DNA from: Triplophysa rosa
Lineage: Eukaryota > Chordata > Actinopteri > Cypriniformes > Nemacheilidae
NCBI RefSeq assembly: GCF_024868665.1
Contig: NC_079914.1
Location: forward strand, 7,159,984-7,223,983
DNA: 64,000 bases
Reading direction: 5' to 3'
A model generated the notes under the pieces. That model was not told the origin of the DNA, searched no databases, and saw only the letters and a program-made list of their open reading frames with translations. Position numbers and translations under genes: made by a program. Each line of letters starts with the position of its first letter. Position 1 is the first letter of the stretch. Positions 23,707 to 37,226 of this stretch are shown in pieces.

Positions 23707-26700
23707 ATGAGATGTGTTGTGCTTGCCTTGACAGTAGCCCTTGTGGGTAAGTGAAAGTTTTTCTTTTTAAGATTTAACTTATTTTACAGAAAAACACATA
23801 GAAAAATGTGATTATTAAAATGTCTTGTCATATTTATTTCAGCATGTCAACAGATTAACCTTGGTAAGTATTATGATTTGGCAAAGAATTTTCTTTCTTT
23901 TTTTTGTTCATGTTCTCTTAAGTGGTTCACATTGACCTGAATTATCCCAAAAATCCTTAACTCATTTCAGTTCCTGAGTTTGCCCTTGACAAGACCTATG
24001 TGTACAAGTATGAGGCTCTGCTCTTGGGCGGTCTCCCTGAAGAAGGTCTTGCCAGAGCAGGAATTAAAGTCAGCAGCAAGGTTCTTCTCACCGCAGTGAC
24101 AGAAAATAACTTCCTGCTGAAGGTAAACACTGTTAACAACCTAGTTTTAGTGTACGATAAAAACAAAAAGTGCTACACTGGTAACAAGTAATAAAAAGTG
24201 AAAATGTTTCCAAACAGCTCATGGATCCTCTGCTCTTTGAGTATGGGGGCATCTGGCCCAAGGATCCTTTTGTTCCTGCCACTAAGCTAACCACAGCACT
24301 GGCCGCTCAGCTTCAGATTCCCATCAAGTTTGAGTATGCTAATGGTGTGGTTGGGAAGGTATTTGCCCCAGCAGGAGTGTCTCCTACTGTCTTGAACTTG
24401 CACAGAGGAATCCTCAACATCCTTCAGCTCAACCTCAAGAAGACCCAGAATGTCTATGAACTGCAAGAGGTGAACAATTGACCCAAGTACATTTTTAATC
24501 CATTTTAAAATGTGCAAACTAACTTGTATAGCTTCTCCTTAAAGGCTGGAGCTCAGGGAGTGTGCAGGACACACTATGTCATCAATGAAGATCTAAAAGC
24601 CAACCATATTATTGTAACCAAGTCTAAGGACCTCAGCCACTGTCAGGAAAGAATCATGAAGGACATTGGCTTGGCATACGCAGAGAGATGTGCCGAATGC
24701 ACACGGGTAATGCGAAAGACTGGGGGAAAATGATACATTTACTTGATAAAATAAAAACGTTGAGGGTTAAATTTACTTTGTCTATATTAACAGAGAGTCA
24801 AGAGTCTGATTGAAACTGCAACTTACAACTACATCATGAAACCAGCTGCCACCGGTGTACTGATCACTGAAGCAACAGTTGAGGAAGTTCATCAGTTCTC
24901 ACCCCTCAATGAGATCCATGGTGCTGCCATGATGCAAGCAAAGTATGACTGGTTCTCCTTTTAAGTTGCATTATTCCATACAAGTTTCACTCGTAATATG
25001 GTAAGGCTGAGGAATCTTTTTCCAGACAAACCTTGGCTTTTGTTGAGATGGAGAAGACCCCTGTTGTTCCCATGAAAGCTGATTACCTGCCCCGTGGATC
25101 CCTTCAGTACGAGTTTGCAACTGAGATTCTTCAGACACCCATTCAATTAATGAAGATCAGTGATGCACCAGCCCAGGTACACTTAATCATTTGCCTTCAA
25201 AGTCCTTAAATAAAAAATCCCAGGTTTAACAGTGCATGTCTGACTTTTTAGATGTCCACTAAATATGGCCCACTATTGTTCTAGATCATAGAGATCCTGA
25301 AGCACTTGGTTACTAACAATATGGCTATGGTTCATGATGATGCTCCCTTGAAGATTGTTCAGCTCATCCAACTCCTCCGTGTTGCCACATTGGAGAACAT
25401 TGAGGCTATCTGGGCTCAATTTAAGAACCAACCTATTTACAGGTACATTTAGTTAACATTAAGTAATGTTGAACCCATGAAACCAGATGGACTACTGTTA
25501 ACATTAAGTAATGTTAACAGTAACATACTGTTGCGTAGTTTTTTTTAACTAAAACTATTGTTCTGTTAGGCGCTGGCTTCTGGATGCTCTTCCTGCTGCT
25601 GGGACACCAGTCATTGTAAAATTCATTAAGGAGAAGTTTCTGGCTGGTGAACTTACCATTCCTGAGTTCTTACAAGCTCTTGTGATTGCTCTGCAAATGG
25701 TCACTGCTGATTTGGAAACCATCCAGTTGACTGGTGTGGGTACACTTTACTATTCTAATAATGTGAATTTGCAAATATAGCCTGATTAAAGGTTAATATT
25801 ATAAAATCTTTCTAAAATCTCTCCTGTGGTCATAAATGCTCAGGCTGTGGAACTTGTAAATCAGTATAAATACCTTGAATTAGATGATAAGGTGACCTTC
25901 AATGCCCATGTAGATGCCGTGTGTAAGAAAACTCATCAGAGGATGTATTTTTTAAGGAAGTTGCATAGTTTTAAGGTGGATAGTACTTTTATGAAAATGT
26001 TTTATTCTTGCTTTGTTAAATCTGCTGTTACTTTTTCATTAGTGTGTAGGTAAGGGTCATAGAACCTTAAATGATTTGGATGATTTGTAGAAATCCAGGA
26101 CTTTGAGGAAGGTTGATCTAATTATTAGTGACCCTAGTCATCCCCTTAGAAATGTTTTAAGGTTGCTACCTTCACTCGTAGATATCATATGCCACTTTGC
26201 CGGACAAATAGATTGTACCAGCTGCTATTAGATTTTTAAATGGTCTTAAGTGTTTATAAAAGTCATTGTGTCTGTTGTTTTCTTTGTATTGTAATTGTAT
26301 GTCTTTTTACTGCTGGCTGTGAAAAAATAGCCCCTAGGAAAATAATAAACTTGACATTGATCTTTTCAAACAGAGTTTGGCTGTGCATGAGAAAATCGCC
26401 ACAATCCCAGCAGTGCGTGAAGTGGTCATGCTTGGATATGGTTCTATGATCGCCAAGCACTGTATTGCAGTACCCACCTGCCCTGTTGAGCTCCTCAGAG
26501 TAAACACATCAATCCATCCTTTTATTTTGATAAGAATTTATCATTTACTTTATTTTCAAATTTTATGTGCATTCAAACCCTCAGCCCATCCATGATATTG
26601 CTGCAGATGCCATTACCAAGAATGACATTCCTGAAATCTCTTTGGTTCTGAAAGTTCTGGGCAATGCTGGTCACCCTGCTAGTCTTAAAACAATCATGAA

Positions 26701-29700
26701 GCTCCTGCCAGGACTGAGAACTGCCGCTACTACTCTGCCCATTAGAGTCCAGGTTGATGCCATCTTGGCACTGAGGAACATTGCCAAGAAAGAGCCCAAA
26801 CTGGTAAATATCAGATGTTGTTGAAACTTAATTTAAAAAACATACATTAGTTAACTTATTTTGTTTATCACCTCAGATACAGCCAGTGGCTTTGCAGCTC
26901 TTATTGGACAGAGCTCTCCACCCTGAAGTGCGCATGGTTGCTTGTATTGTGTTGTTTGAGACAAAGCCCTCAGTGGCTCTTGTTTCCAGTCTTGCTGGTG
27001 CTTTGAGGATTGAGCCAAACATGCATGTGGCAAGCTTTGCCTATTCCCACATCAAGTCCTTGACCAGAATCACTGCTCCTGATATGGCAGCTGTGTAAGA
27101 ATAACAAGGACATTTTCAAATTCAATATTTTATCGCTTCACTTGAACACAAGCCTTGACGTGATCATGGTTTTCAATTTTTAGTGCTGGTGCAGCTAGTG
27201 TTGCCATGAAGCTCTTGAGCCCCAAGTTGGACAGACTTAGTTTCCGTTTCAGCAGAGCCCTTACACTGGACATCTATCATAGTAAGTCAAAGCCACTGTA
27301 AATCATAATATTCAGTGATAAACAGGAACCACGAGCATTTGTTAAAATCTTTATATTGACTATTCATTCAATGGGTTTCTCTGTCGATGTGAAGCTCCTC
27401 TAATGATTGGAGCTGCTGGTAGTGCCTACATGATCAATGATGCCGCCACCATCCTGCCCAGAGCTGTTGTAGCAAAAGCACGTGCTTACCTAGCTGGGGC
27501 TGCTGCTGATGTTTTTGAGGTGGGGCTCCAAAAACCTTTATCTTTTTGTTTTAAAATGTTTTAATAAACTTTAATAAAAGACCCAGTTGAATATTTTAAA
27601 CAGATTGGTTTGAGAACTGAAGGAATCCAGGAGGCTCTTCTGCAATCTCCTGCTGCTGATGAAAGTGTTGACCGTATCACAAAAATAAAGCGCACTCTGA
27701 GAGCAGTAAGTTATGCCTATTTAACTGTTTGTAGTTCGTAGTTGTATGCTTGTAAAAAAAAGCATCTTACCTTATATTTCAACTTCTCCAGCTCACTAAC
27801 TGGAAGGCTCTGCCAAACAACCAGCCATTGGCTTCAGCCTACATCAAAATACTTGGACAAGAAGTGGCTTTTGTCAACATTGACAAGACTGTCATTGAAC
27901 AAGCAATACCGGTATTATTATGTACTTCATGTCCCCTCTCTCATTACTACAAGTCTGAGATCTGGAATAACGAGAATGAAACATTTCTCAAACACTATCC
28001 CCTAGATTGCAACCGGACCCAGACCACGTGAATTTTTGAAGGAAGCCCTTAAAGCATTACAAGAAGGAATTTCTTTGCAGTATGCCAAACCTCTGCTAGC
28101 AGCCGAAGTGCGTCGTATCTTTCCAACAGCAACTGGTGTACCCATGGAGCTCAGTTTGTACACTGCTGCTGTTGCGGCTGCAACTGTCAATGGTGAGTTT
28201 TTTCTTTATGTTGTGTTCCTGTTTTATAAGAGGCTTCTTATTTTCATGTTGTTCTGTACATTCTTCAAGTTAAGGCCACTATTACACCACGTCTTCCTGA
28301 GCAGTTGGAGACCTTCACTCTTGAGCAGCTAAAAAGGACTGACGTTCAGCTGGTAGCTGAAGCAAGACCAAGGTACATATTCTATCTACCTGTATGAAGA
28401 GGAATATAATATAATATGAAAATATATAACAGTTTTCAAACACAACCTCCTTACTTCTTTCAGTGTTGCTCTGCAGACTTTTGCTGTGATGGGAATAAAC
28501 ACTGCCTTCATTCAAGCTGCTGTAATGGCCAAAGGAAAGATCCGTACAATCCTCCCTGGAAAAGTAGCTGCTAGAGCTGACATTCTCAAGGGCAACTACA
28601 AGGTGGAGGCCCTGCCTGTTGAGGTTCCTGAACATATTGCTGACATGAGGTAATCAAATCTGTTGTACTGATGTGGCAAAAATGTTGAATGAAATTTCTT
28701 GTGGCAGCTAAAAGTTTCCCATCTTTTTTGACAGCTTTGAAACTCTTGCTGTGGTCAGAAATATTGAAAACCCCACTGCTGAGAGGATTGTTCCCTTGGT
28801 ACCAGAGTTGTCTGTGCAAAACTACCACACACCTATTGTAAGCTGATTTTAATCTTCTCTGGACATAGATATGTAAGAAAACTCTTGAGTATTTATTTAC
28901 TCAAAGCTTTATTTTTCTTTTCAGTCTTCTGAGATCACTGGGTATGATATGTCAGCTGAGGTTCCTCTGAGAGCTCCTGCTCCACTGCACAAGACCCTAT
29001 GTCTTGTTGTCCCATACATTGAAATCAAGGGATGCGTTGAGGTGCACTCTCACAATGCTGCTTTTATCAAGAATGCTCCTCTGTTCTACATATTAGGACA
29101 GCACTCAATGCGTGCTGCAGTGGCCAGAGGTATTCTTTTAATTCTTTTTTATATTTTATTTTTCCCCAGAAAAAGGATCATTAATGGTTTGCCATGTTAC
29201 TTGCAGGTGATGGTCCTGCAGTTGAAAGACTGGAGCTTGAGGTTCAAGTTGGTCCTAGAGCTGCTGAGAGACTCCTTAAGCAAATCAACCTTGTTGATGA
29301 GGAAACTCCAGAGGGAAAGACCATCCTGCTGAAACTGAGGGAAATCCTGGAGGCTGAAGCTAAAAATGCTCCTGTTTCTTCTAAAAGTAGCAGCAGCAGC
29401 CGCATCATCAGTTCCAGCAGTTCAAGTTCCTCAATGTCCAGTTCTCGCTTAACTGAAGTAAGAACATGAGATGTTTCCTGTTCATTAGATATCATATATC
29501 ATACATAAAAAAATATATTAATTCTTATATTTGGATGTTTAGGCCACCATAACTGAACCATTCAGGAAATTCCACAAAGATCGGGTAACTAAACCATTAT
29601 CATTGTAAAGAATATTGTTACTTTGTTTCCTTGATTCTGTTATTTCACTTGTAAAATATAATTTGGCTTACAGTACATGGCCCCCCATAGAGCCTCAAAG

Positions 29701-30715
29701 GCAGTAAGCAGTGGAAGCGCAGCATCAAGTTTTGAGGCCATTCAGAAACAGGTGAGTCTGTGCTGTTCATAATAAAAAATTCTAAAATGAATATGTACCC
29801 CTAAAATGTCCAATTTATGTTTTCAGGCTAAGTTCCTTGGAAATGCTGCTCCACCTGTTTTTGCTGTTATTGCCCGTGCCGTAAGAGTTGACCACAAGCT
29901 GTTGGGCTACCAACTTGGTGCTTACTTTGACAAGTCAACAGCAAGAGTGCAGCTTATTGTTTCCTCAATTGCTGAAAATGACAACATGAAGATTTGTGCT
30001 GATGGTGTCCTGTTGAGCAAGCACAAAGTCACTGTAAGACTGGAACTCATGTGATTCTTAAAATATGATCAATTATTGAATTTTTCAACAAAGCACAAAT
30101 GTTCTTTACAGGCCAAGGTTGCCTGGGGTCCAGAGTGTCAACAATATGCAGTCACTGCCAAAGCTGAAGCTGGTGTTCTCGGAGAATTCCCTGCTGCCCG
30201 TCTGGAGTTGGAATGGGAAAGGCTTCCTTTAATTGTCACCACATATGCTAAAAAGTAATGTTAATCAACAACAAATTCTTGAGGTATCGGTAAAAATTAA
30301 ATTGACTGATATTATCTGTCTTATCTGTTCTCTTTGTACCACTTCTCAATTAGGCTGTCTAAGCATATCCCTATGGCAGCTCTCAAGGCGGGATTCAAGC
30401 TTGAAAGAGTCATGAACAGTCAGAAAGAGATTGAACTGACTGCAGCCTTGCCAACTCAAAGGACTCTGAATTTCATTGCTAGGATTCCAGAGGTGAGAAG
30501 CCGATAGTTTGTCCTTCAATTGTTTTATGACTCACATACAGTATAAATATGACTTAAAAAACAACTAACTTATTGCGTTCCTGGTGCTCTAGATGACACT
30601 GTCAAGAATGGCCATTCCTCTTCCCTACGCTGTTCCCATCAATCCGGACGGAACTCTTTCTATTCACATTGATGAAGATATTCTGACCTGGCTTAAGAAA
30701 CATCTGGAGGAGTAA
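23707..30715 (+). CDS. vtg1: Vitellogenin, type I (VtgAo1-like), copy B, 28 exons
   Basis: Same exon plan as copies A and C, giving 4026 nt (1341 aa) without a stop. Exons: 23707-23746, 23843-23863, 23971-24122, 24218-24469, 24545-24706, 24794-24942, 25026-25176, 25285-25442, 25570-25735, 26374-26499, 26585-26803, 26877-27094, 27184-27281, 27395-27519, 27604-27705, 27792-27911, 28006-28192, 28270-28372, 28464-28649, 28735-28837, 28925-29129, 29207-29457, 29543-29584, 29674-29751, 29827-30033, 30112-30254, 30354-30492, 30593-30715. The signal peptide starts [21 protein letters not shown] is kept. The serine tract has only four AGC codons in its run, against seven in A and six in C, and ends RLTE. 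Intron 9 is enlarged to 638 bases by a LINE tail. The C-terminus ends LKKHLEE, without a vWF-D domain. Role as for copy A. Confidence 0.96.
25810..26255 (+). mobile_element. LINE 3' fragment in intron 9 of vitellogenin B
   Basis: The translation near 25840-26050 contains [20 protein letters not shown] and [11 protein letters not shown], the C-terminal part of a non-LTR reverse transcriptase. Homology continues out of frame to about 26250. The equivalent introns of A (79 bases) and C (103 bases) lack it. Confidence 0.75.
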
Positions 30716-30810
30716 TAACAAATGTAAAAAAGTAAACACAATCTGAAGAACGTGTAACTGTTCATGTCGCATTGATTGTTGTAGAAATTTAATTGTTGTA
30801 AAGTAATGCT

Positions 30811-30816
30811 AATAAA
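30811..30816 (+). terminator. Polyadenylation signal, vitellogenin B
   Basis: AATAAA lies 96 bases after the stop codon. Confidence 0.7.
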
Positions 30817-30869
30817 GTGAGTGATAGTGTAAATTGCTGTCTCCTTATAATAATATCTAGCAAAGCTCA

Positions 30870-33032
30870 CAACAAATACTATAAAAAGGTTATAGTATTA
30901 AAGTTAAAATATTTCAATAACAGCATACATTTCAGTGATTTTGAATTCAGAAACAAGGGGTGAGGGAGCCATTGCAAACAAGTGAGGAAGTCTACTGTAC
31001 AACAAACCTAAAACTGCCATGTTATAGCTATACAACAATTACTCTATACTGGCAAACATTTAACATAACTTTTATCAAACAAAGAACAAAATGAATCGTA
31101 AACATAATAAAAAGCAACAAAGTCCTAGGCTCAGTAAAAAAAGTGTGTAAAGTGGCAATTTTTTAACAATTATAAACTTTTAAGATTGCTCCACATCAGT
31201 CATGTTAAAAAGAAAGTTCAACCTTTCTGAATTCTATGGTTTTCCAAACAGTATCAGGACAAGTTTAGATTTTAAAATTAGGTAGTTCCAACAAAACATG
31301 ACATAACCAATTGTGTCATCATTAATTTAACAAAAAACAGGCAACAATGAAGAAGCCATGTGTCAACTACTTTACTGTAGCATCGGCAAGTGTTAGCAGC
31401 TCTATAATGCAGAAGCTTGGCCAGTTTGATGATCTGGAGTATTCAGCAAGAAAGAAGAAATCAACAAGAAAAAGCTTTTTCTCTATTAAAAGAACATGGC
31501 AGCATGGCTTAGGTTTGCAAAACTCCATCTGAACAAACCACAAGTCCTTGGCCATAAAGCAAAAAACAGATACAGCATATTAGCACAAACACCTTACACA
31601 AACTGTCAAGCACAGTGGTTTGTGCTTGTTTCGACCTTTGACCTTGCAGTAGTCCATGACTCAGTCACTGAGTCGATCATGTACTGTATGTAACATCAGT
31701 GTTGAAGTCTCGAGACTCGGACTCGGTCTTGAACTCGGTCTCGAGACCCTATTTTAATGGTCTTGGTCTTGTCATGGACTTGTGTGCATTTTGACTCGGT
31801 CTCGACTCGTACTCAAACATGTTCGGAATTGGACTTATGCCCGAGTCCACTCGAGTCCCAGCAAAAATATTAAACACATGGAAAAGACATCCCTTTATGG
31901 GCCAAAAGTGAAAGTTGTTTCTAGCTTTTCATGGGGTCTCCTGATTGTCTAATATTGATGTCCAGTCTGTACAAAGTAAAAACTGGTTGAAATTTTGAGT
32001 TTACACATGGAAATAAATTAAGGGAGACTCTTAGAAATAAACTGAGTTGAATGATTTGAGTGCAGTAAGATAGCAAGCAACCACTGAATCAAGGTTAAAA
32101 ACTGATGATTTGACAATATTCATTGCAATGAATCGGTATCACTTTTGTACCTGCAAAAATCACCATTATTGTGATCTTTTTTAGCTTTAGTTGAGCTCTT
32201 GGCTCTTCTATTTTAATGGTAAATTAGGTTTCCTTCAGCCATAACTGTGTGTTAAAATAAATTAATTGTAGCAAAGAGATGATTACTTCTGAATGGTAAT
32301 GCATGCATTTTGAAATTGTCTCTGTGGATCTGTAGTTTGATATACTGTGATTTTTTTAGGAATTAACATATTCACAAAATGTTAAACCACTTTAACACAC
32401 AACGACATCAAGAATCTGCATATGAAACTCAACAATGGTGACAATCAACAAAAGAAAGCTTCATGCTGCAATGCATGCTGGGTGATCTGTTTATCTGAAT
32501 TATTTTGTCGATTGTCATCATTGTTGAGGGTTGTATGATGAGGGTTGATGTCAGTGAAATAAGTTTGTTTATTTTCTCTCAATACCTGTGCATTGACTAG
32601 CCAGAGCACTCAGACCAGTCATCAATTGATCAATAATGTTTAAAACTAATACATTTTATTACAGCATGACTATTTCCATGAGAACAACCCTAACTTCTGT
32701 AAAAGCATGTCTGTCTTTCACATTGCACAAGTGTTTTTATAACACTATTACATGACCTGAACGAATTCATTTAACAAAAGTCAAGGATCAAGAGCCCAAC
32801 TAAAGCAAACACTGATCACGATAATGGTTATTATTGTGGGTACAAAACTCATTTCACAGAGTCTCATTTCATTTATTTCCATGTGAAAACTAAAAGTAGT
32901 CTGATAAACTCCAGATTTGAACCAGTTTTTACATTGTACCAAGGTCCCCTGTACGTCAATATCAGACGTTCAGAAAACGTAATAATGGGCCAATAAAGGA
33001 ACGTCTTTTCAACATCGAAAGATGCAGATCGG
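30870..33032. other. AT-rich spacer downstream of vitellogenin B
   Basis: No gene recognised. At about 31700-31860 there is a degenerate repeat of gactcggtct / tcgagac words typical of a dispersed fish element. At 31340-31650 a repeat-like sequence has short open frames but no domain that I can name. Confidence 0.4.
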
Positions 33033-33075
33033 ATCGGATTACAGGGAGTTACATGGCAACTCCCTGTAATCCGAT
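33033..33075. repeat. Perfect 18-bp hairpin at the break of the hAT transposase
   Basis: Arms 33033-33050 and 33058-33075 are exact reverse complements around a 7-base loop. The hairpin lies where the transposase homology ends. Confidence 0.9.
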
Positions 33076-34441
33076 GGTCTGCTCATTCAGACGGGAAAAA
33101 ACATCACCCAGATAGGCCAATATTGTAAGCCACTCTTCGTCATGTAAGCGGTTACTCAATTCAAAGGGATGGTCGATAATTAAGTTCGTCCCTCAATTCA
33201 AACAATCGTGTGAGAACCTTTCCCCTGGACAGCCATCGTACATCAGTATGTTGTAACAATGTGACGTGGTCGCTGCCCATTTCATTGCTCAATGCAGAAA
33301 ACAAACGAGAATTCAAAGGCCTTGCTTTAATAAAGTTTACAATTTTTACAGCATCTTGCAAAACTGCCTTAAGACGTTCAGGCATTCCTTTGGTAGCCAG
33401 CGCTTCTCTGTGGATGCTGCAATGTACCCAAACCACGCAGGGTGCAACTTCTTGCACACGTGTTACCAGTCCACTCAGCTTGCCTGTCATGGCTTTCGCT
33501 CCATCAGTACAAATGCCCACACAATTTGTCCACTGAAGTCCATGTGATGTTACAAAGCCATCTAAAACTTTGAAAATCTCCTCTCCAGTTGCTCTGCCTT
33601 CCAACGGTTTGCAAAAAAGTATATCGTCCATAACTGAACCATCATAAATATACCGGACATATGCCAGCAGCTGAGCCAAACCAGCTACATCCGTTGATTC
33701 ATCGATTTGTCAAGCGTAGAACTCGCTGGATTTTATGCGAAGCAATAGCTGTTTTAAAACGTCTTCTGCCATATCAGCGATGCGACGTGAAACTGTGTTG
33801 TCTGATGACGGCATCTTCTGTATTGTTTTTTTGGCTTTTTCCCCAAGCATAATACCCGCAATATCAGCTGCAGCAGGAAGAATTAAGTTCTCTACAATAG
33901 TATGGGATTTGCCCGTTTTAGCCACTCTGTAACTCACCATGTAGGATGCTTCCAGTCCTTTCTTATTATGGTTTTCTGACGCTGTTATAAGGGCCTTACT
34001 ACTCCCGAGTTGTCTTAACTGTCTTACGAAAAACTCTCGCGGTTTATTTTTCAAAGTCGCATGCTTTGTTTCTAAATGCCTGCTCAAAAACGCTGGCTTC
34101 ATGCAGTTATGAGAGAATACTTTTGCACATATAACGCACTGTGGTTTGGGATTTTCGTCATTGCCAATGTAAGTAAATCCATATGAAATGTATTTCTCAT
34201 CATATTTACACCTTTTTGATCGTCTTTCTGTGAACTGCTGAACCTGAGTTGACGCTGTAGTCTCCGATGCATCGCTATCTGTGTCGGTGTCAACCGGAGC
34301 GGGTGGTTGACTTACACCTGCAGCCGAAGTGCTGTTGGAGGGACCCGGGGTGTGGTCAGAGGACTGTGGATCATCCGAGCTGCTGGGAGTCGATTTTCTT
34401 TCTGTGGCTGCGGGCCTAAATCTTTGCAACCACTTATCCAT
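33076..34441 (-). pseudogene. hAT-type transposase / ZBED-like gene, truncated
   Basis: Read on the minus strand from MDKWLQRFRP at 34441. A serine/threonine-rich N-terminus is followed by a BED-type zinc finger (CVIC ... HLETKH, about residues 100-125) and the start of the hAT catalytic domain, with VGICTDGAKAMTG near 33500 and HCSIHREAL. One in-frame TGA at about 33709 interrupts it; the same frame continues on both sides to 33161. A one-base shift near 33180 and another near 33100 follow. The C-terminal hAT dimerisation region is missing. It is related to the ZBED/FAM200-like family of vertebrate hAT derivatives. This copy is probably dead, although a product truncated at the TGA would keep the zinc finger. 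Confidence 0.8.
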
Positions 34442-34760
34442 TTTAATTTAACAAGCAGTTGTTGCTTCGTACCAAGCCACGTGCAGTCGAATTACATGCG
34501 GTACGTAAAGACGTGCGCTTACGCATGAGTGGACGCATATTTTTTGATTGGATGTCATGAATTTGACCTTTTATGGCACTACGTGACTACTATTTTGCTG
34601 TGTGTACACTAGAGGGAGCACGTCTTTATATTCAGCTTGTGGGACATAGAAAAACATGACTGGTTGATTGTCAGGTGCGTTATAATTAAGTAAACAGTAG
34701 ATTTCAGGATTTTGTTCACGTACCCCCTCCGTCACCTGGCGCCCCCCGGGGGTACGCGTA

Positions 34761-34780
34761 CTGCAGTTTGGGAACCACTG
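34761..34780 (-). repeat. Terminal inverted repeat end of the hAT copy
   Basis: On the minus strand the end reads cagtggttcccaaactgcag, a typical hAT terminus. It marks the promoter-side edge of the transposase copy. The other terminus was not found, consistent with truncation on the left. Confidence 0.7.
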
Positions 34781-36007
34781 CGCTAAGGAATACAGCTACA
34801 CTGGGAACGTTTTTGGATTACTCGCTTGGTTTTGGGGATTTTATGAACTTTGACTCATCTACCGCTGTGAACGGACAATCGTTATCGTTACACTCTCAAA
34901 CATTACCATCCTCACGGACAATCAGATAAGGTCTTTTCTCATTTCTAATGGTGATGAATATTGTTTGTGAATGTGTATGTTTGTTATACTTATGAAAAAG
35001 GTGTCGCAGATAAAAACAGATTCATCTGAAAGAGAAATGTTTGTTTAATTGCAGAGTTTAATTACAAAAAAGTTTGATGAATGCTTGCCGTATATGTTAA
35101 TTCCATCTTTTATTTATGCTGTTTATGCGGTAATACAAACATTGGTTATTGACCCCTCCCTAAAAACAGATATATAAGCAAAGCTCTATATAAAGAGAGC
35201 GGCGGTTATAAAATCTAAAAAAAACACACCCATGTTTGCCAGCCAAAAATCCTCCTTTTCCAACACAGTGTTATACGGCTGGAAACGACTCTGCCATCCC
35301 AAAAGCTCACCGGCGACATCTTGTGCAACAAGCCACGCTGTCAAAACACAATAAATATGGTGACACCGAAGTCAGCACTGTCAACAGTAGGCAGAGCTCT
35401 GATGAGGTGGAGGACTACTGGTCAGGAAATATTTGAAATGTGTTTTTTGAAGAAAATAAAGGTGTGTTATGGACTATATAGGATTGTTAAATGCATTAGT
35501 GTTAAACACTAAAGAACAGCAAAGTCTGGAAAAGCATGAGCATCAGTTAGGTGAGGAAAAAGTAATGCAAAAAGTACTTTCAGTTACTTTCCACAAAAAG
35601 TACCCAAGTACCGTATTTAGTTACTTTTTTATAGAGTAACTCAATATTGTAACTAGTTACTTTTAAAAGTAACTTTCCCCAACACTGCTCTTAGCTATAC
35701 TTTATCGCCTTTGATAGTTCATACCGTTATGCAAAAAGCTTTTCTACGTCGCAGTTTAATTTCACATATAACATTTTATATAATAATTTAATATAAAATT
35801 CTATTTAGTATTAAATTTACATTTTTACTTTAACTTAGTTTTAATTTTACAAAAAAATACTCAGGTTTAATACACTCAGTGTAGGCTATTGAAGTGTTTT
35901 CATGAATAAAATTGTCATACACTGATGGTTGTTAGAGTTTTTAATCGGAGCCTATTATCCCAAAGCACATCAGTTGGCAAACCATTTGACAGGAAAGGCA
36001 TAGTCTA
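34781..36007. repeat. Spacer with a TIR-element remnant
   Basis: The stretch 35566-35698 ends tttccccaacactg and carries repeated agtaact words, the signature of a common fish DNA transposon terminus. The rest shows no supported gene. Confidence 0.45.
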
Positions 36008-36692
36008 TAGGTGTGTTCGATTTGACGCTGCGCAGATCGATCGAAATCTGACTTGAAGCAGTGCATGCTGGTTAGAACTTTTGTCCGACTTGAGCCGGCG
36101 CCGACGCCATGTGACTTTCACGTGGGGCATTAAAGTAGCGCGAGAGCGTTTCGAGAACAGCCGGCGAGATCATCTCAGGAGCGGCTGCACCAGGCTGTGA
36201 TGACGACATAGCTTTTCATGATTGGCTAGACAACGATCACGTGCGTTTCGGGTTTATTATAACACCCTCAGTTCAACTAATACTTATTAATGCAAGTTTT
36301 TAAAACAGCTAAAACTCTGTTCGTACAGATATAATAAACATGTTATTTGGTGTTGTTTAATAAAATAAAGATGAAATGAATACAGCCTCCGTTGGTAATT
36401 TATTAATATATGCTTATGTTTACCATGATTTTTAGGCACACAGTATTAAGCAGCACATAACATTTGAAGAGTTTATGGTTGCTACTTTTTAATTTAAACT
36501 TTTGTTTATTGGACAAATCCAGTATTCTAATCCACTTCAATCGCACTTTGAAAAGGAAACACGGTGCGAACGTCATTACGGCAAGCAGCAGGTGTCCGAC
36601 TTGACTGCTTCTTTTTCAAATCCTCCCTCTACTGCAAGTGGCTAATCCTGCCGATCGGTCTGCGCAGCGCCGCATGAGCTCGAACACACCTA
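36008..36692. mobile_element. TIR element with 13-bp perfect termini
   Basis: The termini taggtgtgttcga (36008-36020) and tcgaacacaccta (36680-36692) are exact reverse complements. A second inner inverted block, cgctgcgcaga / tctgcgcagcg, follows. There is no transposase frame inside, so it is non-autonomous. TA could be the target duplication. Confidence 0.8.
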
Positions 36693-36694
36693 GT

Positions 36695-37111
36695 ATTTCA
36701 CGAGTTCGCCTAGGCAAATAATAATAATGGTGTCAGGAAAATGCTGATAGCAGGGGTAGGTAAGATATGCGTATTTGGCGTGCTGTCCAGGGGGCGGGCT
36801 CCGAGCTCGCCGATTCCTTCCGACCCCGGAACACTCCCCCCCTGATGGGGGCGAGTGCGCCGAGCTCGGAAATGGCCCGAACCCAGAGCTCACCCCCCCG
36901 GGGTCCTGCTGTGGAAAGCGAGTTCGGGGAGATCGGCCGGGGAGGTGGAGGGATGTTGCATTACTGTAGAGAAGGTGCATGTAAGAATTCTGGTCTTATT
37001 TATGCAGAGGCTCGCTTGAGCTGATAGGGTGAAAATCGTGATTGCTGGTAGCGAACCAGCCGGGTTTGATTATGAGCTCCGGCTTCACCTGAATTTTGTT
37101 AACGAAACTCG
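36695..37111 (-). repeat. Terminal-repeat copy R1 of the Ngaro/DIRS-like element
   Basis: About 415 bases starting tttcacgagttcgcctaggc are repeated in the same orientation at 38815-39229 (R2), and in shorter form at 39319-39530 (R3). R1 has no attached recombinase and may be a solo remnant. It begins three bases after the TIR element ends. Confidence 0.75.
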
Positions 37112-37226
37112 ACGTCCGAATATCCCTCATAGTAAAATGAACAATGAAAATGTCATCATCTCACTTTTTTCTTTCAAGGTGTATTTTTGAAGAATATCTT
37201 CATCATATAATGAAAGTCAATGGTGA

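Noticed and set aside
31340..31690. Possible small gene with lysine/serine-rich frames on both strands
   Set aside because: No domain, no start context and repeat-like surroundings; probably a fragment of a DNA transposon that I cannot name.
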